In this document: in pieces, positions 1 through 6,057 of the stretch | Position numbering within the stretch: the stretch's first letter is position 1 | How the letters are laid out: each line of letters begins with the position of its first letter | From: Candidatus Symbiothrix sp. | Lineage (GTDB): Bacteria > Bacteroidota > Bacteroidia > Bacteroidales > Azobacteroidaceae | Length of the DNA stretch: 10,987 nucleotides | Direction of reading: 5' to 3' | NCBI GenBank assembly: GCA_031270525.1 | Contig: JAISXN010000206.1 | Coordinates: 1 to 10,987, forward strand | Program-made: the position numbers and the translations under genes | The notes under the pieces: generated by a model | Database searches by the model: none | Seen by the model: the letters and a program-made list of their open reading frames with translations, nothing else | What the model was told of the DNA's origin: nothing

Positions 1-410
1 GCGCGGGCGTCTCGTTTGATACCCAATGCGGTCACAACCACCTCATCCAATGTTTGCGTGTCTTCTTTCAACACTACATCTACGGACGCCTGGCCCGAAT
101 AAACAATGTCTTGTGAAACATAACCGAGATACGAAATCCGGATTACATCACCAGTTACAAGATTGGAAAGCGTAAAACCGCCGTTTTCATCGGTAACGGT
201 TCCTGTGGTTTTCCCTACAATAGCAATAGTTGCCCCGATAACAGGGCCTGCTTCATCCGAAACATTGCCTTTCAACGTCTTTTGTTGCTGAAAAGCATCC
301 ATCTTTTGCTCAGCATAAACTTTGGTCGGAATTGCAATTCCGCCAATACACACACATATTATACATATATGAGCGAGCAAACAAAGCAATTTTTTTTGAA
401 ATTTTACCAT
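1..410 (-). CDS. SusC/RagA-family TonB-linked outer membrane receptor (N-terminal part)
   Basis: This is the start of an outer-membrane receptor that imports glycans or peptides with TonB energy, normally paired with a SusD-like surface lipoprotein. The first 136 codons are present and the rest lies beyond the left edge. Residues 1-33 form a signal peptide (basic MVKFQKK, a long hydrophobic core, then KVYAEQ). Residues about 46-116 are a carboxypeptidase-regulatory-like beta-sandwich (LKGNVSDE, GATIAIVGKTTGTVTDENG, ISYLGYVSQ). Residues 121-134 read LDEVVVTALGIKRD, the family hallmark preceding the plug domain. No STN domain precedes it, so nothing here suggests an anti-sigma partner. The ATG at 408-410 is the only start that keeps the signal peptide. 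The substrate cannot be read from this end. The family call is very secure. Confidence 0.95.
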   Translation of the reverse strand, partial: MVKFQKKLLCLLAHICIICVCIGGIAIPTKVYAEQKMDAFQQQKTLKGNVSDEAGPVIGATIAIVGKTTGTVTDENGGFTLSNLVTGDVIRISYLGYVSQDIVYSGQASVDVVLKEDTQTLDEVVVTALGIKRDAR

Positions 411-443
411 ACTGATTTATTATTAGGTTTAACATAATATGCC

Positions 444-456
444 CCTCTTTAAGAGG
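444..456 (-). repeat. Small inverted repeat in the SusC-gene leader
   Basis: CCTCTT-T-AAGAGG is a perfect dyad with a 1-nt centre. As minus-strand RNA it gives CCUCU-UAA-AGAGG, a 5-bp hairpin 33 nt upstream of the receptor ATG. It could be a short leader hairpin or a protein-binding site. It is the only GC-rich structure near the start codon. Confidence 0.35.
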
Positions 457-537
457 TTTTGTTCATACACAAGTTTTATGTAGTCATTTTTCATCCACAA
501 TTTGATTTTCTGTAAATTCTCTCTCTAAAATAATTCC

Positions 538-564
538 TTTAACATCCGGATTTTCGACGTTAAA
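538..564 (-). promoter_or_regulatory. Predicted stem-loop in the SusC-gene leader
   Basis: The 9-nt arms TTTAACATC (538-546) and GACGTTAAA (556-564) flank a 9-nt loop. Read as plus-strand RNA there is one A-C mismatch. Read as minus-strand RNA the same position becomes a G-U wobble, so all nine pairs form. This fits a structure belonging to the minus-strand leader. It is followed by no T tract, so it is not an obvious terminator. Confidence 0.4.
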
Positions 565-624
565 CTTTACTAAATTTTTGATGTTTTGAAAAAAATGTTG
601 TCATTTTTTATTTATATTAATTCA

Positions 625-656
625 CAAAATTAGAAAATATTTTTAAATTACACAAT
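625..656 (-). promoter_or_regulatory. Predicted Bacteroidota promoter for the SusC-like gene
   Basis: On the minus strand TAATTTTG (625-632) matches the Bacteroidota -7 consensus TAnnTTTG. ATTG (653-656), a 3/4 match to the -33 TTTG, lies 20 nt upstream, the usual spacing. Transcription would start near 618 and give a leader of about 210 nt before the ATG. The start point is predicted, not seen. Confidence 0.5.
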
Positions 657-709
657 TTAACCCAAAAAAAACTAAAAAAAAATTCACTTATTTTTTGAGG
701 CTGTGTTAT

Positions 710-1408
710 CTACCCTAATTTACTTATTTTTCGAAGTTTTTCTTCGTCAAGCACTTTAACTTTCCGTCCGTCCAGAGCGATTACCTTCTCAGAAACGAAA
801 GTAGATAAAGTGCGGATAGCGTTGGAAGTAGTCATGTTGGAAAGATTGGCGAGGTCTTCACGCGCGAGGTAAATGTTGATCGTATTATCGTCTTCGAGTC
901 CGTAACTATCGATCAGAAAAATCAAAGATTCGGCTAAGCGTCCGCGAATGTGTTTCTGGGTAAGGTTCACCGTACGTTCTTCCGCAATACCCAAATCGAC
1001 AGACAGTTGACGAATAAAAAATTTGCATAGTTTAAAATTTTCCTTGAGAATGTTGCTCACCAATGTCATGGGAACCATGCAAACGATTGAAGGCTCAAAA
1101 GCGGCAGCGTCAGTTAAGTAGTTTTCTTTGGCAAAATAAGCGCGGTAAGCAAAATACTGGATTGGTTTGATGATGCGGATTATCTGGCTGCGCCCGCCGA
1201 TTCCTTCTTTATAAATTTTTACTTTTCCTTTGAGTAAGCACATCAAATCTTTGGGTTCATCACCCTCGGAATAGATTTTTTGATTTTTTTTAAAATGTTG
1301 GATATACGCATTTTGTCGCAACAACTCACGTTCTTGCTCACTCAACAAGCGCCAAACATCCGACAGGCTGCTTGAAAAATTCAAAAAATCATCATCTCCC
1401 TTATGCAT
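710..1408 (-). CDS. Crp/Fnr-family transcriptional regulator
   Basis: A 232-residue one-component transcription factor of normal family length. Residues about 25-120 form a cyclic-nucleotide-binding-type beta-roll (YSEGDEPKDLMCLLKGKVKIYKEG, then QYFAYRAYFAKENY, which resembles the effector-pocket segment of Bacteroidota homologues). A long dimerisation helix follows at about 121-155. Residues 180-222 make a winged helix-turn-helix (LAREDLANLSNMTTSNAIRTL). The N-terminal cysteine cluster of oxygen-sensing FNR is absent. The effector pocket has no clear cAMP signature, so the ligand is unknown. The gene is divergent from the DUF5686 gene (105-bp gap) and lies 299 bp upstream of the SusC-like gene on the same strand, so it may control that receptor locus; this is inference from position only. 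The ATG at 1406-1408 precedes the first predicted helix by a sensible distance. Confidence 0.9.
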   Translation of the reverse strand: MHKGDDDFLNFSSSLSDVWRLLSEQERELLRQNAYIQHFKKNQKIYSEGDEPKDLMCLLKGKVKIYKEGIGGRSQIIRIIKPIQYFAYRAYFAKENYLTDAAAFEPSIVCMVPMTLVSNILKENFKLCKFFIRQLSVDLGIAEERTVNLTQKHIRGRLAESLIFLIDSYGLEDDNTINIYLAREDLANLSNMTTSNAIRTLSTFVSEKVIALDGRKVKVLDEEKLRKISKLG

Positions 1409-1436
1409 TTGTGTTTTAGAACATTGTTTTGCAGCA

Positions 1437-1444
1437 CAAAAATA
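1437..1444 (-). promoter_or_regulatory. Possible -7 element for the Crp/Fnr gene
   Basis: TATTTTTG on the minus strand fits TAnnTTTG and would start transcription about 20 nt before the ATG. No convincing -33 TTTG lies 19-21 nt upstream. The surrounding 105 bp are so AT-rich that a chance match is possible. The divergent DUF5686 gene has only a weak plus-strand candidate, TAATTTTC at 1487-1494. Confidence 0.3.
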
Positions 1445-1513
1445 AAAAATTATTTTTAACTTTAATATAAATTCTCATTATTTTCTTAATTTTCGGCGTT
1501 AAATCAGCAAAAA

Positions 1514-3733
1514 ATGACTATTTTTAGGCAGTATTTTTTTTTCAATGGTTTGATAGAGACTGATTCGCATAAAAGTTTGTATAAGAGTTATTTTTTATAT
1601 CTCTGTATTTGTATTTTCCCCATTTTTTGTGTGGAAGCGCAAGAACCATACGGCAAAGCCGACGATATATTGTCGAAAATGTTTGAATATCAGGAGTATT
1701 ACGGAAAATATATTGATGAATTTGACGCCGACATATATATCAAAGGAAATAGTTATGTAAAGAAAAAAAATATTCTTTACCGCTATGCCCCCGATTTTTT
1801 GTACTTAGATAAAAAAGGCAAAAACACCTTTGTCGAAACAATCCTCAAGGTTCATTTCAAACAGCCGGATTTGTTTTCGCACCGGATTGTTGCAGTTAAT
1901 GGAGCGAAAATTAATATGATTGATATTCAGGAACGGGTTATTCAATTTTTGAAAAACAATACTTACAATCCTAAAATCGTTGACGAACAAATACTTCTCC
2001 CTTGGACGAAAGGCGCTGCCAAATATTATCGTTACGAATATCTCTCGCAAACCGATACCTTGAATCATGTTATACATCAAATAAAGGTAACGCCTAAAGT
2101 AAAAAGTTTGCAATTGGTTTCCGGCATTTTTTCCGTTGTGGACGGACAATGGACGATTTATCGCTACAATATTAAAGGAAAATGGGAATTTTCAAAATTT
2201 GAAATTTCAACGGAATTTGGGCTGGGTGGCAAGGCTTTCCTGATGCCTTTGAAAACAGATATTTATTTCAAAACTCAATTGTTGGGAAATGACGCTGAAA
2301 GTTATTATTTTGCAACATTTGATTATATTTCCCTCAAAAGAAAACATTTAGAACAAGAACCGGAAACGGTTAATTACGATTTAAGCGATTATTTCTCAAC
2401 ACCTGTCGATTCATTGCCTTTTGTCGAAGATGAAATATTTTGGACCGAAAGCCGGAAAGTTTCACTTACTCCTGAAGAAAAAGCGCATCTGATAAGTTCA
2501 GATTCCATAAATGCGGATTTTCAAAAAAATGCAAGGTCCGATTTCTGGATAAAACTATTGGATATCCCCAAGGGAATCATCACTTCCCGCCGCTTTGATT
2601 ATAACGACTCAAAAATGAGCTATTCCGGTTTGTTGAATCCGTTCAAGCTGGCATATTCGAAATGGGACGGAGTGGTTTACTGGCAGCAATTCCGTTTCTT
2701 CAAACGCTATGAAACGGGACAGGAAATACAGTTCAAACCCGATTTGGGTTTCTTGTTTCAACGCAAGCAACTTTATTTCAATACGCCGGTATATTGGCTG
2801 TTTCAGCCGCGTAAATTCGGGGAAATCAATTTTAATTTTGGAAACCGGAACCAAACCTATAATTCCAAATTCATTGATTTGATTACGAACGAGATTCCGG
2901 ATTCCATCCGGTTCGAAGATTTGAACCTGGATTATTTCCACCATTTCAAAATGAATTTAGAAGGGAAATATGAAATCTATAACGGGTTGATTCTCAGAGG
3001 CGGGGTTAACTATGACTGGTATATTCCTATCAAGAAAGAAAATGATGGGAAAAGCGCATTGCGGTCAAGCCTCGACATAACCGAAGATATCAAAGGTTTA
3101 ATTGATGAAAATTACAAGGCTTTTTCTCCTATGATCGGCTTGATGTGGACGCCTCGTCAATATTACCGGTTCAATGGAAAACGAAAGGAGTATCTTGGCT
3201 CGCGGCTTCCCATCTTTTCGGTAGAGTATGTATGGGGGCTGGATAAATTCCTTGGAAGCAACAGCAACTATTCCAAAATAGAAACAGATATTCAACAAAA
3301 AATTCCGATAGGTTTAATGAATTCTTTTCAATATTACATTGGAATGGGGAAATTTCTTAATACACGGTCGGTTTATTTTGCCAATTTCAATTATTTTCAA
3401 CGGCACAATTTTCCACAATCGTGGGAAGACCCTATCGGAGGCGTTTTTCATTTGTTGGAGGGCGAATGGTACGATGCGTCTGATTCTTACATACAAGCGC
3501 ATTTTATGTATGAATTTCCGTCCACTGTTCTGCGCTGGTTCCGTGGCATAAGTAAAGATATTTTGAAAGAACGTATCTATATCAGCCAGTTATATACACC
3601 GGTTCGCCCATTTTATACCGAATTGGGATACGGTGTAGGTAATTTCATTGGCAATGCCGGAGTGTTTGTTTCGCTCCGGCATTTGAGATATGAAGCGGTT
3701 GGAGTTAAGTTTGCGTTTGAATTGGGGAGATAG
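1514..3733 (+). CDS. DUF5686-family outer membrane protein
   Basis: A 739-codon protein with the look of the Bacteroidota DUF5686 family, whose function is not established. The N-terminal ~45 residues hold a signal peptide (YKSYFLYLCICIFPIFC, cleavage likely after VEA at about residue 42). The mature N-terminus (ADDILSKMFEYQEYYGKY) is followed by a soluble region with repeated strand patterns. The C-terminal half is rich in alternating aromatic and polar strands (YRFNGKRKEYLGSRLPIFSVEY, ELGYGVGNF) and ends in AFELGR, as expected of a beta-barrel. The carboxypeptidase-regulatory-like domain often found at the front of these proteins is missing. From the ATG the signal peptide sits unusually deep; a TTG at 1577 (codon 22) would give a standard signal peptide starting LYKSYFLYL. 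The gene stands alone and converges on the ATPase gene. Confidence 0.75.
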   Translation: MTIFRQYFFFNGLIETDSHKSLYKSYFLYLCICIFPIFCVEAQEPYGKADDILSKMFEYQEYYGKYIDEFDADIYIKGNSYVKKKNILYRYAPDFLYLDKKGKNTFVETILKVHFKQPDLFSHRIVAVNGAKINMIDIQERVIQFLKNNTYNPKIVDEQILLPWTKGAAKYYRYEYLSQTDTLNHVIHQIKVTPKVKSLQLVSGIFSVVDGQWTIYRYNIKGKWEFSKFEISTEFGLGGKAFLMPLKTDIYFKTQLLGNDAESYYFATFDYISLKRKHLEQEPETVNYDLSDYFSTPVDSLPFVEDEIFWTESRKVSLTPEEKAHLISSDSINADFQKNARSDFWIKLLDIPKGIITSRRFDYNDSKMSYSGLLNPFKLAYSKWDGVVYWQQFRFFKRYETGQEIQFKPDLGFLFQRKQLYFNTPVYWLFQPRKFGEINFNFGNRNQTYNSKFIDLITNEIPDSIRFEDLNLDYFHHFKMNLEGKYEIYNGLILRGGVNYDWYIPIKKENDGKSALRSSLDITEDIKGLIDENYKAFSPMIGLMWTPRQYYRFNGKRKEYLGSRLPIFSVEYVWGLDKFLGSNSNYSKIETDIQQKIPIGLMNSFQYYIGMGKFLNTRSVYFANFNYFQRHNFPQSWEDPIGGVFHLLEGEWYDASDSYIQAHFMYEFPSTVLRWFRGISKDILKERIYISQLYTPVRPFYTELGYGVGNFIGNAGVFVSLRHLRYEAVGVKFAFELGR

Positions 3734-3736
3734 GAA

Positions 3737-4927
3737 TTAGACATCAAACAATTTTTCCGGGTCCGAGCTTAAAAATTCTTCCGGCGGAATGCCGTCTGTT
3801 CCAACGATAAACAGCCGTTTGGGGTGAAAAGTTTCATTGAAAACCGACATTCCGTTGTTGCGACTGTCCTTGCCGCTTTTCACTTCAATAGCAATAGATA
3901 CACCGTCCTTTTCAATCACAAAATCTACCTCGCAATTGCTCTCGTTCCAATAATAGAGATTGAATTTTTTAGCGGCAACAGAATTCATTAAATGCTGACC
4001 CACAGCCGATTCCACCAGCCGTCCCCACAGTGAGCGATCGGTTTTCGCTTTGGCAAAAGTTTGGCTCAACTGCGAACTGAACAGCGCATTGTTGAATACC
4101 TGAAATTTTGGTTTGGCTGCCCGCTGTCGAATATTTCTACCGGTATATTTTTCCAGACCCGCCAATAAACCGGCATTTTCCAGTAATTTCAAATAATTCG
4201 ACAGCGTAGTTAAATTTCCTTTTTCCTGCAAGTCGCCCTGTACTTTATTCATCGCGACAATCTGGGCAGAATACACGCTGCCGATTTCAAACAAACGTCG
4301 CAGTAATGCAGGTTTTTCCACTTTTGTCAGCATCAGAATATCTTTGGAAATACTCGTTTCTACCAGAGAACTTTTGATATAATTTTTCCAACGGTACTCA
4401 TCTTTAATCAACTTAGCAGAACCGGGATAACCGCCATACCAAATATATTGCTCCAAATTCCAACCGAAAGCATCATGCATTTCGGGATATGTCCAATGCG
4501 GAATGTATAGGGATTCAAAACGTCCTGCCAACGATTCGGTCAGCCCTTGTTGTATCTGCAAACTTGAAGATCCCATCAAAACAATCTTCAGGTTGATATT
4601 CGTCCGCCCGTCTTCATCCCATTCTTTTTTGACGGTTTCGCTCCAGTTATCCACCTTTTGCACTTCGTCGATAATCAAAAGAAAACACTCATCGGACGAG
4701 GCGGCCAAGCGGCGGCGAGCTTCGTCCCAAGTCGCTTTGATCCACGTGCGGTCTGCGGCCGGCACATCGTCGGCTGTAACATACATTGTTTCATACGATA
4801 GTTGCTCACATAGTTGCAAAATCATTGTGGTTTTTCCAACCTGCCGCGGACCGTAAAGAATCTGAATGAAATTCCGTTCTTCATTCATCCGTTTTACAAG
4901 CTCCTGAATATAACTCCGAACAATCAT
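3737..4927 (-). CDS. AAA ATPase with DUF4143 / nuclease-fold C-terminus
   Basis: A 396-residue ATPase of the AAA_14 plus DUF4143 architecture, common in bacteria and archaea but with no settled role. Walker A is GPRQVGKTT (26-34), Walker B is LLIIDEVQ (83-90), a sensor-1-like GSSS lies at 119-122 and a putative arginine finger in LAGRFE at R136. A helical, winged-helix-like middle part (YLKLLENAGLL) follows. The C-terminus carries a PD-(D/E)xK-like signature, D335 in EVDFV and E348-x-K350 in IEVKSG, so the restriction-endonuclease-fold residues look intact; nuclease activity is not shown for the family. The ATG at 4925-4927 lies just before MIVRSYIQELVKR, the usual start. It is a single-gene unit whose upstream region carries the phased dyad array, suggesting tight or autogenous control. 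Its coding DNA is patchily more GC-rich than the neighbouring DUF5686 gene, which is compatible with, but no proof of, transfer. Confidence 0.9.
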   Translation of the reverse strand: MIVRSYIQELVKRMNEERNFIQILYGPRQVGKTTMILQLCEQLSYETMYVTADDVPAADRTWIKATWDEARRRLAASSDECFLLIIDEVQKVDNWSETVKKEWDEDGRTNINLKIVLMGSSSLQIQQGLTESLAGRFESLYIPHWTYPEMHDAFGWNLEQYIWYGGYPGSAKLIKDEYRWKNYIKSSLVETSISKDILMLTKVEKPALLRRLFEIGSVYSAQIVAMNKVQGDLQEKGNLTTLSNYLKLLENAGLLAGLEKYTGRNIRQRAAKPKFQVFNNALFSSQLSQTFAKAKTDRSLWGRLVESAVGQHLMNSVAAKKFNLYYWNESNCEVDFVIEKDGVSIAIEVKSGKDSRNNGMSVFNETFHPKRLFIVGTDGIPPEEFLSSDPEKLFDV

Positions 4928-4939
4928 AAATGAATAATT

Positions 4940-5113
4940 TTATTAGTTTAATTGAATAATTTATTTAGGTTGACCTAATAAATTTTTTATGCAAAGGTAA
5001 ATAAATTATTTCATTCATGAAAATATTTTATTCATTATTTTTGAATATTTATTTAGTTTGAACTAAATATTTATTTAGGCTTATCTAAATATTTTATCAG
5101 ATAATTCTAAATA
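4940..5113. repeat. Array of about eight 22-bp-phased dyad elements
   Basis: Dyad centres fall at 4949.5, 4971.5, 4993.5, 5015.5, 5038, 5059.5, 5081.5 and 5103.5, a step of 22 bp (21.5-22.5). The strongest are TTAGGT-TG-ACCTAA (4965-4978), TTTCAT-TC-ATGAAA (5009-5022), TATTCA-N7-TGAATA (5029-5047), TATTTAGTT-TG-AACTAAATA (5050-5069) and TATTTAG-N6-CTAAATA (5072-5091). The units 5050-5071 and 5072-5093 are direct repeats matching at 18 of 22 positions. The copies at 4949.5, 4993.5 and 5103.5 are degenerate. A 22-bp step is about two helical turns, so bound dimers would lie on one face of the DNA. The array covers the predicted promoter and leader of the ATPase gene and ends 12 bp before its ATG. 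Confidence 0.7.
4992..5022 (-). promoter_or_regulatory. Predicted promoter of the AAA/DUF4143 ATPase gene
   Basis: TACCTTTG (4992-4999, minus strand, followed by CA) is an exact match to the Bacteroidota -7 element TAnnTTTG. TTTC (5019-5022) lies 19 nt upstream as a 3/4 match to the -33 TTTG. Transcription would start near 4985, giving a leader of about 57 nt. The -7 box lies inside the dyad at 4993.5 and the -33 box inside the dyad at 5015.5, so a protein filling the array would block RNA polymerase. Confidence 0.55.
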
Positions 5114-5130
5114 AACAATTTCATCAAGCA

Positions 5131-5187
5131 TTCTCAACCGACTTTGCATTTAAAAAAGTTATCAACCAAAACCCCAACTTATCAACA
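5131..5187 (+). other. DnaA-box-like 9-mers; possible origin element
   Basis: TTATCAACC (5159-5167) and TTATCAACA (5179-5187) are spaced exactly 20 bp apart. The second differs from the classical DnaA box TTATCCACA at one position. A third relative, TTCTCAACC, lies at 5131-5139. They sit between a very AT-rich dyad array and parAB, and gene orientation changes from mostly minus to all plus here. These traits are shared with many chromosomal origins, but no dnaA gene is in the window and two or three near-matches are weak evidence. Confidence 0.3.
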
Positions 5188-5237
5188 ACTCTACCCGGTT
5201 TTCACAAAAAACAAACCAATCCTTCCAACAAAAATAC

Positions 5238-5245
5238 TACTTTTG
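5238..5245 (+). promoter_or_regulatory. Predicted -7 promoter element of the parAB operon
   Basis: TACTTTTG followed by CACC is an exact match to TAnnTTTG with the commonly seen C after the G. It would start transcription near 5252 and give a ~35-nt leader to parA. No clear TTTG -33 box is found 19-21 nt upstream, where the sequence is A/C-rich. No Shine-Dalgarno precedes the parA ATG, as is normal in this phylum. Confidence 0.5.
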
Positions 5246-5286
5246 CACCGGAGAAATAATTTCATAATGTTTAAGAATAACATCCT

Positions 5287-6051
5287 ATGGGAAAAATAAT
5301 TGCTTTGGCAAATCAAAAGGGAGGCGTGGGTAAAACCACCACTACTATTAATTTAGGCGCTTCCTTAGCGGCGATGGACAAAAAAGTGTTGATAGTAGAT
5401 GCCGACCCCCAGGCAAATGCCTCTTCAGGGTTGGGAATCAATATCAGGGAATTAAAAAAATCAATTTATGAATGTATTATCGAAAATATAGACCCCAGCC
5501 AAGCTATACTTCCGACCGAAGTGCCTAATTTGCATATCATTCCTTCTCATATTGATTTGGTGGGCGCCGAAATCGAAATGTTGAACTTCAAGGATCGAGA
5601 GAAAGTGTTGAAAGAATTATTAAATAAGATAAAAGATAAATACGATTATATCCTGATTGATTGTTCGCCTTCATTGGGTTTGATTACCGTAAATGCATTG
5701 ACGGCAGCCGATTCGGTAATAATTCCGGTACAGTGTGAATATTTTGCTCTGGAAGGAATTTCCAAATTGTTGAACACGATTAAAATCATCAAATCGAAAT
5801 TGAATCCAGAACTGGAAATCGAAGGTTTCCTGCTGACGATGTATGATTCCCGCCTGCGTCTGGCCAATCAGATTTACGAAGAAGTGAAAAAACATTTCGG
5901 AGAGATGGTCTTCAATACGGTTATTCAACGGAATATCAAACTGAGCGAAGCGCCGAGTTACGGACAACCGGTATTGCTCTACGACGCCGATTCGAAAGGC
6001 TCGCACAACCATATCCAATTAGCGAAAGAATTGATTGCAAAAAATAAATAA
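5287..6051 (+). CDS. parA: ParA/Soj chromosome-partitioning ATPase
   Basis: A 254-residue Soj-type ParA, full length for chromosomal members. It dimerises on ATP, binds DNA non-specifically and is driven off by ParB, which moves or positions the origin region. The deviant Walker A is KGGVGKTT (11-18) with signature lysine K11 and P-loop lysine K16. Walker A' is VDADPQ (37-42), Walker B is YILIDCSPS (121-129, D125), and the conserved LSEAPSYGQP lies at 219-228. There is no N-terminal helix-turn-helix, so it is not a plasmid type Ia ParA that represses its own operon. It is the first gene of the plus-strand operon, with parB 6 nt downstream. The ATG at 5287 begins exactly at MGKIIALANQKGG, the usual start. 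Confidence 0.97.
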   Translation: MGKIIALANQKGGVGKTTTTINLGASLAAMDKKVLIVDADPQANASSGLGINIRELKKSIYECIIENIDPSQAILPTEVPNLHIIPSHIDLVGAEIEMLNFKDREKVLKELLNKIKDKYDYILIDCSPSLGLITVNALTAADSVIIPVQCEYFALEGISKLLNTIKIIKSKLNPELEIEGFLLTMYDSRLRLANQIYEEVKKHFGEMVFNTVIQRNIKLSEAPSYGQPVLLYDADSKGSHNHIQLAKELIAKNK

Positions 6052-6057
6052 TTCAAT

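Noticed and set aside
661..700. Possible intrinsic terminator after the Crp/Fnr gene (T9 and T8 tracts on the minus strand)
   Set aside because: No stable GC-containing hairpin precedes the T tracts; this region is AT-rich throughout.
3339..3551. 70-codon plus-strand frame inside the DUF5686 gene
   Set aside because: Wholly inside a confident gene in another frame, with no independent start context or motif.
4738..4748. TGATCCACGTG, resembling half of a parS site, close to parAB
   Set aside because: The right half (CGGTC...) shows none of the GAAACA/GGAACA expected of parS, and it lies inside the ATPase coding sequence.
5094..5104. TTATC-A-GATAA palindrome as an extra array member
   Set aside because: Its centre (5099) is out of the 22-bp phase; the in-phase element at 5103.5 uses the CTAAATA half-site at 5107-5113 instead.
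4940..5113. CRISPR array
   Set aside because: Units are contiguous dyads with no unique spacers, and no cas genes are nearby.
5199..5207. TTTTCACAA as a further DnaA box, 20 bp after the one at 5179
   Set aside because: Only 6 of 9 bases match TTATCAACA; the 20-bp spacing alone is not enough.
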